Assembly: GCA_008638375.1 (NCBI GenBank)
Contig: CM018041.1
Span: 8,568,627 to 8,632,626, forward strand
Reading direction: 5' to 3'
DNA from: Nyssa sinensis
Lineage: Eukaryota > Streptophyta > Magnoliopsida > Cornales > Nyssaceae
DNA: 64,000 nt
Part shown: piece after piece, positions 1-12,223 of the stretch
Layout of the letters: every line of letters begins with the position of its first letter
How positions within the stretch are numbered: the stretch's first letter is position 1
Position numbers and translations under genes: made by a program
The notes under the pieces: generated by a model
Database searches by the model: none
What the model was told of the DNA's origin: nothing
What the model saw: only the letters and a program-made list of their open reading frames with translations

Positions 1-560
1 AACAGTGAGTTCATGTTATTTATATTTATATATATAATTATTCATTCTATTTTAATTCTTATAACATTATATATATAATCAGTATATTAGGCCAACAATA
101 TCGTCCCAAAAGAAGGCTTGTTAATGATGCATTACCATCTGATTAGTGTGCACTATGACCCCAATTGCTTAATGCATAATGCAAGATAAATCAAATCTCC
201 TAAAAACTGAGACTAAATTTTGGACTTGAGAGGGAGGGAATAAATTGTGATTATAAAATCTTATTCTGTGTTATGCATATTACATAAAAAGAGATCATAG
301 AAATACTTATAACTTAAGTAAAATACATTTTCATTTGAAAAAAAGAAGTTCTTTACTTTTAAAATATGTTTGAATCTCCTTTTTAATGCTTGAAAATTTT
401 ATAAATAACGAATATTATTATTAATTAATTTTAAATTTTTGAAAAATTATTAATTATTAGAGAGTCCTTTATTCAGTGATTTATCAATCTGTGACTATTT
501 CTTTAGTCGATAAAAGAATCCAAGCCTTCTTGTCTTGTGTCTTTTGAGGAGGCTTAGCTA
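1..560. other. AT-rich intergenic DNA, no gene seen
   Basis: This stretch has no open frame resembling a protein family and no RNA gene that I can recognise. It is AT-rich with short poly-A and poly-T runs, typical of plant intergenic DNA. Confidence 0.6.
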
Positions 561-1372
561 CAGGAGTGTAATTTGGGTGAACTAATCTGAGCCCGACTTA
601 ATTTTTTTAGGGCTTTGGATTTTATTTTTATACTTTGGATTAGACTTGGTTAAAAGAATTCAAACTCGATTTAAATTAAGGTTGGGTTAGAGTTGAGACT
701 TTGAAAATCTGAACTCAATCCAAACCCGAATTTAATATTTTATATATTATATTTTTAATACTTTAATTATCTACCATTATATTAATAGAGATTGCTTCTA
801 AAAATTATTATTTATATTTTTATAATTTTAAAAACTTGTTGACCTTTAACATTTTTTAAAATTAAATTATGTTGAAGTAATTATTTTAATAATTTTTTAG
901 CTTCTTTTAAAAATGAGAAATTGAGAGAAATTATTGGAGCATTTAGGATATAATAAAAATAAAACAAGACAACAATTTATTAAAAAAACCTTGAATAAAA
1001 TCTAAAAATTAGAATTATTATTATTTTTATTTTTATAATTTTAAAATCTTGTTGATCTTTAACATTTGTTCAAAATTAAATTATGTTGAAGTAATTATTT
1101 TAATAATTTTTTAGTTTCTTTTAAAAGGAGAAATTGAGAGAAATTGTTGGAGCATTTAGGATATAATTAAAATAAAACAAGACAACAATTTATTAAAAAA
1201 ACCTTGAATAAAATCTAAAATTAGAATTAATAACCAGGTTCGGGTTAGGCTCGGATTGAATTGTTCGGGTTTAAAGCCGATTTTGGACTAGACTTAGATT
1301 AACTATTTTAAAACTTGAGTTACGTTTGAACATAACTCAACTCGAATATGACCTATTCGAATTACACCTCTA
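561..1372. mobile_element. hAT-like non-autonomous element
   Basis: The left end reads CAGGAGTGTAATTTG. The right end, reverse-complemented, reads TAGAGGTGTAATTCG, so the two ends form a short imperfect terminal inverted repeat. The (C/T)A(A/G)NG opening is typical of hAT elements. The possible 8-bp target duplication is weak (CTTAGCTA against CTTACTTT). The interior has no transposase frame and contains a 214-bp direct duplication. Confidence 0.45.
801..1228. repeat. Two tandem copies of a 214-bp unit
   Basis: The same sequence occurs twice in direct orientation with an offset of 214 bases; for example GTTGAAGTAATTATTTT starts at 871 and again at 1085. The copies differ by few substitutions, so the duplication is fairly young. 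It lies inside the hAT-like element. Confidence 0.85.
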
Positions 1373-1404
1373 CTTACTTTATTGGTACAAGTTTTAAGAG
1401 TAAG

Positions 1405-1488
1405 GCTAAATGCACTCTCCTCCAATTCATGATAGATGGATATGAGTGTATGAGTACAAAAATAATACAATTGGAGTGCATTTAGCTC
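1405..1488. repeat. Small fold-back element (MITE-like)
   Basis: GCTAAATGCACTC at the left is matched by GAGTGCATTTAGC at the right, giving a hairpin of about 84 bases. No coding content. It lies about 600 bases upstream of UGT-A. Confidence 0.5.
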
Positions 1489-2016
1489 CACCTTTTATAA
1501 TAGGAAAATGATGTTTACCAAAGTTTCCTTCCAAATTAGTGTGGTCATACATCAGTTGAACGTCAATCACATGTTTGAAATACAACAAATTTATATCTGT
1601 CACATCATTTTGAGATGAAGTATAGAATTTTTTTTATATTTATTTTTGATAAATATAACATTGTTCTTTATAATAAGATCTCTTGAACAACACTGTAGTC
1701 CCAATTTTATTTTTATTTATTTTTTGTTTTAATCATCAGAGTCAAATATACTATGAACAAGCCGAAATTCCAATTGGCAAGAAGGTATAATTTCTGTTGA
1801 ACACTTTTAAGGCACGGAAAATAGAGCTGATTGGAAGAAAGTAAAAATGCAAGAAGTGTGATAGAAGTGAGCAAGAAAATAGGCATCAGTAGGACAAGAA
1901 CCAAAAGAGTGATCTTTCCAAGTACAGAAAATAACTACCAGCATGTTCGTTGCATTTTCATTAATATAAGCAAGTTTGCTGGCTGTTATTAGCAACAAAC
2001 AGTTTACGTTCGTCAC

Positions 2017-2024
2017 TATAAGTA
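2017..2024 (+). promoter_or_regulatory. Probable TATA box of UGT-A
   Basis: TATAAGTA lies 78 bases upstream of the UGT-A start codon. The segment from about 1940 to the ATG is conserved in front of pseudogene psi-C (about 16720-16871), including this box (CTATAAGTA), which supports it as a core promoter. The transcription start is inferred, not seen. Confidence 0.55.
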
Positions 2025-2094
2025 TCTCCACATAAGTGAAAAAATATTTAACTTTTAGTTGAATCGCATGAAAGTAGTGAAAACACAATCTTAA

Positions 2095-4814
2095 ATGGAC
2101 CAAAGGTCACTCCCTCCTCATGTTCTCATCTTCCCTTTTCCAGTGCAGGGCCATGTTAACTGCATGCTCAAGCTGGCTGAGCTTCTTTGCCTCGCTGGCC
2201 TACACGTTACCTTCCTTAACTCCGAACATACCCAGAGTCGTCTGCTTCGTTATACCGACGTTCAATCCCGTTTCTCTCGTTTTCCCGGATTCCATTTTGA
2301 AACCATTTCTGATGGCCTTCCAGCAGACCACCCACGTTCCGGTGACCGAGTCACGGAAATGTTTGCATCAATTAAAGCCGTAACCAAACCACGATTTAGG
2401 GAGATGGTGATTTCTGGTCATCTAAGTTCACGGCCAGTGACATGCATCATAGCAGATGGAATCATGTGTTTTACCATTGATGTTGCAAAAGAGCTCGGAA
2501 TTCCAATAATTTCTTTTCGCCCTGTTAGTGCTAGCTGCTTTTGGGCCTTTTTCTGCATTCCCAAACTTATTGAAGCCGGTGAGCTTCCTATTAAAGGTAT
2601 GTTTGCCACTTAAAATTTCTAATAGGCTATAGTTGTCAACCACTGCTAGTACTGGTGGGGGATCTTGACCATACATATAGAGAAGTAAAAATATAAAAAT
2701 TAAAATTTAAGATGGTTTATGCAAGGCAGAGCTAGCTAAAAAAAAAAAAGAAGAGAAACTATAATATATTTGGGGACAACATTTTTTTCTGAAATTAGAT
2801 CGAGGAAATTTGTTTATCAAAATATGGTTAAACTTTGAGAGTTTATGGTTCAATTGGGTTGGGTTGGGTTGGGATAAAAAGGTGGGGTGGATTAAATTCA
2901 AATAAGCTAAATATTTTACATGTAAATAATTTTTTTTCAAAACTTTAGGGGAGGAGTTATAGTCCAACCTAGTCTAAACACTTAGTCATTGTTCCCCCTT
3001 TGGGTTTATGAAAAGTTTTAGAATGTAATTCCTACTTATTTTTTTAAAAAGAAAATTATAAAAAAGTGATCATAAACTGCGTTTAGATAGTGATTCAGAT
3101 ATGATTTTTTGTAAAATATTTTTGAAATGTGCTTTAGAATTTTATAATTAATTTTTTAAAATATGTTAAAATGCATTTGGATAAGGAATTATGAATTAGT
3201 ATTTGAATTAAAAACTTTGAAAATGCATTTGAATATGTGATGATGGGTGAGAAAGTAAATGAGATGGTTTGACGAGAGAAAGAGAGAGTAATGACAGGTC
3301 TGTGATGGTGATAGATTTTTTGCAGAGATAGTATATGGCAGTTGCATTAGGTTGAACCTTTTGGTCACATTATCTTTTTGGTATGATTTCAGTTGTGTGA
3401 GATACATTTAAGGAAAGTAAGAAAACTCATATATATATATATATATATATATATGTTTTAGAACTCAGATATATGCATCCAAACAAAATCTTGAAAAAGT
3501 TGAAAACTTGAGATGTGTTTGAAGTTGATAACCAAACAGAGAATTTTCATAATTTTGGAGCCACCATGCCCCTAGCCCCATGTAGATCCACAACTGATTT
3601 CCACTATTTTCTTGCACTCTATTTTCAATGAATTGCTTTCTCAAAAATGCTAGTTTTCACCTTTGTTTTTTTACTTTTGTATCTTACTTTCTCACACTAC
3701 GTGATCCATTGACGGGCCTCACCTGTGGGAGAATAATAAACAAAGGAGGAAAACAAAAATGAGAACACTAGTATTGTTGTTTATTTCTATGCGCTCACAA
3801 AGCATTACAAAGAGTGCAAATAGAGCTACCCATGTTCATATATTAAGTTTAATCTTGTTACTTTGACTACGTATAGGGGAAGACAACATGGACCAGTTAT
3901 TATCCAATGTGCCAGGAATGGAAAGTTTTCTTAGGTTTCGTGACCTGCCGAGTTTCTGCCGTGTAAATGACCTGACTGACCTAGGTCTCCAACTCGTTAT
4001 GACCGAAACTCAACAAGCCACTCGAGCCAATGGACTCATACTCAACACTTTCGAAGACTTGGAAGAACCAACATTGACATTCATACGAAGACACATTCCG
4101 AAACTTTACACCATTGGACCACTCCATGCAAACCTAAAAGCCAGAGTACCCTCCGAAACGGTGTCATCACCTCAATCTTCCAACAGTCTATGGGAGGAAG
4201 ACAGGACCTGCATGACATGGCTCGACGTACAACCATTAAAATCTGTAGTATACGTGAGCTTCGGAAGCATGACAGTGGTGACAAGGGAAGAACTCATAGA
4301 GTTCTGGTATGGTCTGGTGAATAGTGGGAAGAGGTTCTTGTGGGTCGTACGACCAAACTCGGTAGTTGGAGAGCGTCAAATTCCATTGGAATTGGTAGAG
4401 GGAACGAAACAAAGAGGATATATGGTGGGTTGGGCGCCACAAGAGGAAGTCCTGGCACACCCAGCCATTGGTGGGTTTTTGACTCACAGTGGGTGGAACT
4501 CGACTTTGGAAAGTATAGTCGCAGGAGTGCCAATGATATGCTGGCCATACTATGCTGACCAACAGGTGAATAGCCGATTGGTGGGAGAGGTTTGGAAGCT
4601 TGGGATGGACATGAAGGACACATGTGACAGAATCACTGTCGAGAAGATGGTCTATGATCTGATGGAGCGGAGGAGAGACGAGTTTGTGAGATCAGCTAAT
4701 CAGATGGCAAAGTTGGCAAGACGAAGTGTTAGTGAAGGTGGGTCCTCCTACTGTAATTTGGACAGCCTAATTGAGGACATAAAATTAATGACTCCTCGTT
4801 TTAAGTTAAATTGA
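2095..4814 (+). CDS. UGT-A: UGT709-type UDP-glucosyltransferase, intact, two exons
   Basis: Exon 1 is 2095-2596 and exon 2 is 3877-4814. The phase-1 intron of 1280 bp has AAAG|GTATGT and TATAG|GG borders. The joined product is 479 aa, a normal UGT length. It would be a cytosolic GT-B-fold inverting enzyme moving glucose from UDP-glucose to a small hydroxyl or carboxyl acceptor. Visible signs are the acceptor-activating His20 in PVQGH, its Asp partner Asp121 in CIIADG, and a full 44-residue PSPG box (residues 353-396, bases 4431-4562) starting WAPQEE, with HSGW and a final Gln, the usual UDP-glucose preference. The N-terminal half, which contacts the acceptor, differs from the B- and F-types (SFRPVSAS against YFHTASS), and exon 2 opens GEDN rather than GNGM. 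Family resemblance is to UGT709 enzymes; the substrate is unknown. Confidence 0.9.
3077..3540. mobile_element. Probable MITE inside the UGT-A intron
   Basis: The related intron of psi-C runs straight through this point (near 18250) without the segment, so it looks like an insertion. Its ends are roughly inverted (CTGCGTTTAGATA against CTGTTTGGTTATC). It holds a (TA)n run at about 3430-3454. It explains part of the unusual 1.28-kb length of this intron. Confidence 0.4.
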
Positions 4815-5876
4815 AGTTTAAATTGAGAAATATTTCTACTTACTATCAATTGAGCCAATCCATGGATTTTACTCTAGCTATCAAAATTTAATTCCTGTCA
4901 CAACCTTATTTTATTTCTCAAAAGCTAGTTATTTAATGTTTTTTTATATTCAAATAATCACCTGTTAAGGAATATAGTATTTAAAAGAAAAATATTCGGT
5001 ATACCGAATTTTTTTATTTTATTTTATTTTTGTTTATTTGTTTATATGTCGAGTTATTTTTAAAATTAATAAATCAATAAATTTTTTTTGTTTAAATTTA
5101 TAGTAATTCATGTCTGATGACTTTTTTAAGTGAATTTAACATTTAAAATTGTAAAGTTTATGACTTAAAATTGGAACTGAGCATTAATTAGTTCAGAATA
5201 AATTATCCCAATTCCAACAAAAGATATAGAAATGATTAGGGATGAAATATGATGTCTAAATTAAAGATCACCAGCATGTCTGTGAGAAAATCTGAATAAA
5301 TTGTGAGGGAAAAACAAGATCGATTGAGACCGTTCGAGAAAGGGAAAAAAGAAGTGAGATAGAGAAAGAGAAAGAGAGATTTGTTATAAAAAATCATAAA
5401 ATATAAAGAAACAAACAAATAAAAACAATTTGTACTCAACTAAAAGTAAGTAGTCCTAAATTTTGATAAAAGAAGTATTTTTATCATTTTGAAAAAAAAT
5501 AAGAGTGAAGAGGAGGTCAGTATTATTTCCAAATCCTTCAAAAGCAGCCTCTGTCATAAATCTCAAAAAAGATTAAGTGTAATTTATTTTAAAAATATTG
5601 ATTAATTATTAGAGAGTCCCACCATGCCTTTAAAAGGATAAAATATTGGGTTATCTTGAGTAATGTTTTAGGCCAATAAAACAAAAAAACTATGTGAGAC
5701 AAGAAATCACATGTATATTATGTGACTATTTAGTTTTAACTAAAACATAAAAATTAAGTAAAGTTAAAATGTACATGGTAATGCATAGGTAACAGATAGT
5801 GGTAATGACACGTATGTGGGTAGGAGGTACCACTATCTGTAGGTAGGAGAGGTTCCTCCTTACCTAGTGTGGAGTC
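4815..5876. other. UGT-A 3' flank and promoter debris
   Basis: No gene is seen. The DNA is AT-rich. From about 5585 to 5665 the sequence matches the upstream flank of psi-C (about 16545-16625, the ATGCCTTTAAA..GGATAAAAT stretch), so it is a broken copy of an A-type UGT promoter region with no gene after it. Confidence 0.5.
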
Positions 5877-6310
5877 TAGGGATGACAATTTGTCTTGTTC
5901 TGTCCTGTCCCATCTCGTCTTTAATGGGGTAGGTATAGGGTGTTCATAAATAGGACCGGGATAGGACTTTTAAGATCCCGTTGGGTTTGGGGCGAAGTCG
6001 GGAGATGATCACCCTATCTCGTTTATATATTAATTTATTTGTTTTTCTTATATACATTCTATTTACTAATAAAACACACTATATAAAATTAATTTTAAGG
6101 TTTTTGATATCATAGTCATAGTATTTTTTTTTTGTATTGATTATTTTGACAATACAATTTTAATTTACCTATCATGAAAAATTAACTTGAGAAAAAAAAA
6201 ATCAAGATTCGGGACTGGGGAAGAGTGGGGTTGGGGTCAAGAAATATTAACGGGATCGGAAGTTGGAAAAGAAACACCGCCACCCCAAACCCGTACCTTT
6301 AACATTCCCA
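5877..6310. mobile_element. hAT-like non-autonomous element, 434 bp
   Basis: The left end TAGGGATGAC and right end ATTCCCA are short inverted ends. They are flanked by GTGGAGTC (5869-5876) and GTAGAATC (6311-6318), a plausible 8-bp target duplication with two changes. No transposase frame. It splits an orphan A-type UGT promoter copy. Confidence 0.45.
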
Positions 6311-6319
6311 GTAGAATCA

Positions 6320-6419
6320 AGCATTATCCATAAAATAATCCTATGTGCACAACAGTTAAAAGAGACGGCTTTTGGAACGCCCCTTCTCCCCGCGGTCCTT
6401 CACCTTCAACATTTACACA
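6320..6419 (+). promoter_or_regulatory. Orphan fragment of an A-type UGT promoter
   Basis: CTATGTGCACAACAGTTAAA and the following GACGGCTTTTGGAACGCCCC block match the psi-C upstream flank at about 16630-16680. No UGT coding sequence follows: an inserted element starts at 6420. Probably the remains of a lost UGT copy. Confidence 0.5.
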
Positions 6420-6846
6420 CATGGACGGGGTTAGCATAAGGCCAAGGGGGGGTCACTTGCCCCTTCTCTATTTTTTAATTACAAATTTTTCATATATATT
6501 TTTGAAGATTTTGAAATATATCCCTCTTATTTATATTTTTATCTCTTCTAAATTTAAAACTTCCACACTTCACCATTGTTTTAATTTCAATTTGACCCCT
6601 TTCATGAAACATTTGTTGATTTTTATTTTTTATTTTTTTTTATATAATCTAATTGTTTATGGTGTCTTTCTTTGATTGAATTTGTTGTTTAATTTGTAAA
6701 TTCATTTATATTAATAAATTTAATTATTTAATAATATTATTATTGATTAATATTAAAATTTTCTATCTATTTAATTTTAAAATTTATAATGTAATATTAA
6801 AAACAAATTAATGCTTCCTCTCAACTAAATTCCTGATCCGTCCATG
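6420..6846. mobile_element. Inverted-repeat element with 8-bp target duplication, 427 bp
   Basis: The left end is CATGGACGG and the right end is CCGTCCATG, a perfect 9-bp inverted pair. The flanks TTTACACA (6412-6419) and TTGACACA (6847-6854) form an 8-bp duplication with one change. No transposase is encoded; the short open frame at 6343-6675 runs across the left border and is not a gene. Superfamily likely hAT from the duplication length. Confidence 0.6.
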
Positions 6847-6904
6847 TTGACACATGCGGAATATAAAAATCACAACTCCAATGACAGCTTCCTCTATTTT
6901 GTGT

Positions 6905-8455
6905 GTCAGATGTAAGGATGATAAATATTTTAAACATAAATGTGATATAAAATAATGTTAAAATAATTTATATTATTAGACTTATAATTAAAATATAAAT
7001 AAAATTTGAATAAATATATAAAAATGTTTTCAATAATTTATTTTTAATATATAGAGTAATATAAAAATTTATATGATTCTTTTCTTCTATATATAAAGAA
7101 ATAATTATAAGTTAATCTACACGATTATTTTCCTTCCATTAAATAATGTGTGCGATTCTTAACTTTTTATTTAAGGTAAATTATACTAATTTCTTTTAAA
7201 TTTTTTGATAATTATACTGACCTCTTTTGATATTTTTTATGTTTATTTATCCTAAATTTATTTTAAAATAAAATAATAATAAATTTTTTAATAAAAGTTA
7301 GAAAAGATTGGTCAAGATTAAAAAATAAATAAATAAAAAGAATAATTTTGTCATTTTAAAAGGAAAAAAAAATTGACTAGAAGAATATTTGTATATTTTC
7401 AAGTAAAATATGAAAAGTCAGTGTAATTTCAAAAACTTCAGAAGATGTTAGTATAATTATCAGAAATCTCAAAAGAAATTAGTGTAATTCACAATTTTAT
7501 TTATTTGAAAGTGATATTCACTTTACCAACTTTTCATAACAAGTAAAAGATAAATAATATTAATCTTAATAATAAAATTAGTTACTTTCAATGGAATGCC
7601 AGATCTTAAAAATGGAAAATTGAGATTTATTTATTTTTTTAATGTAAACTAGTAAATGACACATTAGTTATCTTATATCTGTAAACTCCTTTGAAAGTGG
7701 TGTTACTTGAGCAGTCTAACATTAAAAAGTATACCACATATTTTTGTACTTGTGCACGACATGAATTTTGTTCTTTCAATTTGGTAGCAGGTTGGTATTA
7801 TTTTGTATTTAGAAAATTGTAGACAATTTTAATTTACATTTTCAAAGTTTATTCTAAATATAATATGTCAGAATATAAATACTTTAAATTCTATAGAATA
7901 TAATTTTTAAAGTCTTGATGATATAATAAAAAATATAAATGAATAATTTCTTTTAATTTATTTTTTTGGTTCATGGGTCTTATTTGTCTTTCTATAGAAA
8001 TGGATTTCTGTATAATAAAAAAAAATTCTAAGTTCAAATTTTTTTTCCTTTCTCGTATTCTGGACCAACCCGCCGACTTGGCTTCTTGTATTTAAAGTGA
8101 ATCGTGTAGCTAAATTCCAATAATACTATAATTACGTACCACTATGGAATGGGATCCAGTAAGACATGCACTTCCTCGTGAATTAAAAAAAAAATTGTAC
8201 TATGTAGCTTTCACGTGGTATTTTGGCGTATATTGCTTGATTCCATATTCAATCATTCTCTCTTCCTACCAAAACAACACACTTCACAATGAATAAATTA
8301 TAATTTCGAAGAACGTGGTGCGTTAGCACTCAGCTGTCATTGCAAAGAAAATACATTAATATCAGCAGGCAGGCAGAGGGGAAGATGAAAAAGTAATGCA
8401 GCTTCGTAAAGTGAGAAAATATGTGGCATATAAGTAAAATTTTAAGATGTTTTTT
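6905..8455 (+). repeat. Duplicated B-type UGT 5' flank, copy 1, without a gene
   Basis: This segment is closely similar to 11245-13850, the 5' flank of UGT-B (for example TGTAAGGATGATAAATATTT at 6912 and 11248). Its last part (about 8090-8415), including TTTCACGTGGTATTTTGGC and the ATCAGCAGGCAG stretch, matches the promoter-proximal flank of UGT-B. No UGT exon follows; a gypsy fragment begins near 8511. It is therefore an orphan promoter region. Confidence 0.75.
7174..7493. mobile_element. MITE of the GTAAATTA(C/T)ACT family
   Basis: The left end GGTAAATTATACTAATTTCTT is mirrored by the right end, whose reverse complement reads GTGAATTACACTAATTTCTT. The inverted repeats extend over about 50 bases each. 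The same family recurs at 11494-11803, 32476-32880 and 60125-60573 and is cut off at about 49805 and 54741. No coding content. Confidence 0.65.
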
Positions 8456-8510
8456 TAATTTATGTCTAATTTATTTTTTTTTAATTACAATTTTTTTAAT
8501 TTATTAATTT

Positions 8511-11140
8511 TATTATCGGAACGGCTACTACTGAAGTTGATTCGGTGGTCTTCTAATTTTGAATTCTTGACAAGTAACGAATGACGGAGCGACAATCGTT
8601 CTTGCTAACTTTTAATTTTTTTTTCGAAGGCAATGACTCTCAATCTTCGTCCTAGAAAGAGTTCCCAAAACCTTGGAAATCAACTTTCTGCTGGAAGAGA
8701 AAGGGGCCAAACACCCAATCACTTGCAATAGCAACTTGATCGGATTCAACGACAATCTGATCAGATGCAAGAACAACTTGTTGCCATGTCACAAGCTCTG
8801 ACTTCGTTGGGCCTAGAACTGGCAAAGCAATATCCCTCCTCCTCCTCCTACCAATGTTGCTAATGAAGGGGCTTATCCTCCCGCCACCACCATAGGCAAA
8901 GGATCTCCCAATGAGGGGATCCCTACCATACAGCCGGTATACCCCCATAGTACCACTCACATAGGGACTGATCCTCAAACATCAACAGCTGTAGGGATAG
9001 GTATGCCTGCTTTTCACCCAACTGTCTATTACCAAAGCAGAACGAGTATCCCAACTCCACCAGCTTCGGGGGCCAATCCAGCACCATAAGAGTTCCAGCC
9101 TCCAGAGACAACGACTCCCCCAGTATTGGGAGGGCAACGTCTTCCTGCCAATATCGGACAAACTCATCCTCTGAATATAGGGTTTGAAGGTACAGGACAG
9201 GGTCAATAGTGGAGCCCAAACCCATAACTAGTTCTGCCCAGAGTTCCTCAAAAGACAAAAGAAATAACAGATTCCCAGGAATAGATCGTCTTTACCAGAG
9301 GGATCCATGCCCCTCTAGAGCACGACGAACTGGGAAAGTTGCTTGAAAGGTTCGCCACGCCATTCACCTCTGTCATAATGATAGAGGAGCGGCCAAAGAA
9401 GTTCGTTGTCCCGAAATTCACCCTCTACGATGGGTTTGAGGACCCTGGGGACCATCTATCTCACTACCAACATACAATGGCTCTACATGGGGCTACTGAC
9501 GCCTTCATGTGCCGAATCTTCATGACGAGCCTCAAAGATACCGCTTTGAAGTGGTTCCACAACCTCCTCTAAGAATTGATCAACAATTTTTATGAGCTCA
9601 GTAAGCGATTTCTTGATCGATTCCTGACTAGTAGGAAGTTAAGGAAAGGGCCAAAATTCCTGTTAATTGTGAAGCAAGCAAATGGAGAGTCACTTCGGGA
9701 GTACATTACTCATTTTAATACTGAGCTCATAGAGATAACGGATTGCAACCCAAGCTTTCTAGTGACAGCTCTTACTTTTGACCTAGGGCTCGGACGCTTC
9801 CAAGATTCTTTGACAAAAAATCCTCCCGTCGACATGGCGGTTTTCATGGAATAAGCACGAAAATACATAAACCTTGAAGATACAAAAGTATCTTTCTGAA
9901 AGGCGAAAGAATAAGCTCAGAAAGACAAGCATGTTTAGAAGGGGGATACCAACACCAACAGGAAGAGGATCAAGAGTCCAAACAAGAAGACGGCATCTAG
10001 AACCCAGAACAATCCTAATTCTGGAAGGTACGAAACTTTCACTCTTTTGAATGCCTTCCTCACTTATATATTCCTACAAATCTAGACCCGTGAGGACTTG
10101 AAGTGGCCAAAGCCACTAAAGAGCAACCTTGACACTAGAAATCAAAACAAGTATTGTGATTTTCACAAGGTGCATGAACATACCACTGACAAATGCAAGG
10201 CTCTCAAGTAAGAGATAGAACACCTCATCAAAATAGTACGATTGAGAGAATTTGTCCAGCAGGACGGGAGGCAGAACCCTTGTGATGACAGACCACCACA
10301 AAGAAGGCAAGAATAGAGGCCTGAGTAAAGGGAGGCTCGAAACGAACAACCGCGCCAAAACAATCAAGTCATCTTTGTCTTCTATGCTGATAATACGGCG
10401 ACATGAAGATCTAACCAAGATAGGAAAAAGGTATGCTCGGATGGTAATGGCAGAACCGCATGTCATCCAGATCTCAGCCATTAAAAAGAGGATGAAGTCG
10501 GGACCCTAGATCCAGTTCTCTGAATTGGACTTTGCTGGGGTTCATTGCCTCCACAACGATGCTCTCGCCATCTCGCTCAAAGTCTCTAACTTTGAGATCA
10601 GAAGGGTTCTTGTGGATACAAAGAGCTCCACCAATGTACTGTTCTATGAACCCTTCAAATAAATGAAGCTCAACCTCAACGACATTAGAACTATCTCCGT
10701 TTTAATGGCGAGATTCAATAGGAACCTTAGCACCCCCATAGGCAAAATAGACCTCTTAACCACAACGGATGAAGGGGACAGACAGAAAACACTGATTTCT
10801 GAGTACATGGTCTTGGACTCTACATCCCCTTATAACGTCATCATTGGGAGGCCCTGACTCCATTAGATGGAAGCAATCACTTCAACCCTCTATCAATGCT
10901 TGAAGTACATTTAGAACGATAAGGTCTTCTCCATCAAAGGTTGTCAGCCAACCACCCGGGAATGCCACGCTCTCTCATTGAAGGAAAAAGTCTCCAAATA
11001 GCAATCACAGTATTCTCATTAAAGTGGGAGTTCTCTACCTGCCAACTTTCATGAGACAGAGGAAGGCCCCTTTGGGATCGATGAACCATCAAACCCCAAG
11101 GGAAGGGACAAGATGGTCAAACCAACATATAAGCTATTTT
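8511..11140 (+). mobile_element. Decayed Ty3/gypsy-like retrotransposon fragment (gag and protease)
   Basis: Plus-strand frames encode a gag amino-terminal coiled-coil stretch (QMQEQLVAMSQAL, about 8760-8810) and a gag core (about 9339-9854) with KFTLYDGFEDPGDHLSHY and LKWFHNLL. A protease-like region (about 10505-10860) reads VLVDTKSSTNVLFY and ends in SPYNVIIGRP. Stops and frameshifts break it, for example the stop at 9570-9572 inside gag. The catalytic Asp-Thr/Ser-Gly reads Asp-Thr-Lys, so the protease would be dead. Reverse transcriptase, integrase and LTRs are absent. It separates the two copies of the duplicated UGT-B 5' flank. Confidence 0.8.
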
Positions 11141-11493
11141 TATAATTAATTTAAATATGTTTGTGTATAAGTCGGTTCAAGATAATTTGATACCTAAATC
11201 AACAACTTTAAATGAGATATATATTTTTTATTTTTACTTAGTCAAATGTAAGGATGATAAATATTTTAAACATAAATGTGATATAAAATAATGTTAAAAT
11301 AATATAAATAAAATATAAATAAAATTTGAATAAATATATAAAAATATTTTAATAATTTGTTTTTAATATATAGAGTAATATAAAAATTTATATGATTATT
11401 TTATTCTATATATAAAGAAATAATTATAAATTAATCTACATGATTATTTTCCTTCCATTAAATAATGTGTGCGATTCCTAACTTTTTATTCAG

Positions 11494-11803
11494 GGTAAAT
11501 TACATTGATTTTTTCTTAATTTTTTGACAATTATACTGACATCTTCTGAGGTTTATTTATCCTAAATTTATTTTAAAATAAAATAATAATAATTTTTTTA
11601 AGAAAGTTAAAAAAATTTGTCAAAAGTATAAAAATTATAAAAATAAATAAATAAAATAGACAATGTTGTCATTTTGAAAGAAAAAAACTGACTAGAGGAA
11701 TATCTATATATTTTTAACTAAAACATAAGAAGTTAGTGTAATTTCAAAACCTGAAAAGATGTTAATACAATTGTCAGAAACCTCAAAAAAAGTTAGTGTA
11801 ATT
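11494..11803. mobile_element. MITE of the GTAAATTA(C/T)ACT family, second copy
   Basis: Inverted ends GGTAAATTACATTGA and, reverse-complemented from the right, GTGAATTACACTAAC. It sits at the same place within the duplicated flank as the 7174-7493 copy, so it was present before the duplication. Confidence 0.65.
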
Positions 11804-12223
11804 CACCCTTTTATTTATTTGAAAGTGGTATTCACTTTACCAATTTTTCATAACAAGTAAAAGATAAATAATAATAATAATAATAAAATTAGTTACTTTC
11901 AATGGAATGCGCCATCCTAAAAATGGAAAATTGAGATTAATTGTTTTTTATTTTTTTTTTATGTAAAATAGTAAATGACACATTAATTATCTTATACCTC
12001 TAAACTCCTTTGAAGGTGGTGTTACTTACTTGTGCACGACATGAATTTTGTTCTTTCAATTTGGTAGCAGGTTGGTATTATTTTGTATTTAGAAAATTAT
12101 AGACAATTTTAATTTACATTCTCAAATTGTATTCTAAATATAATATGTTAGAATATGAAAACTTTAAAATTTTATAAAATATAATTTTTAAAGTCATCAT
12201 ATTCAAATATATTACATTGATGA

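Noticed and set aside
8652..9258. Minus-strand frames of about 110 codons
   Set aside because: They are antisense shadows of the plus-strand gypsy gag region.
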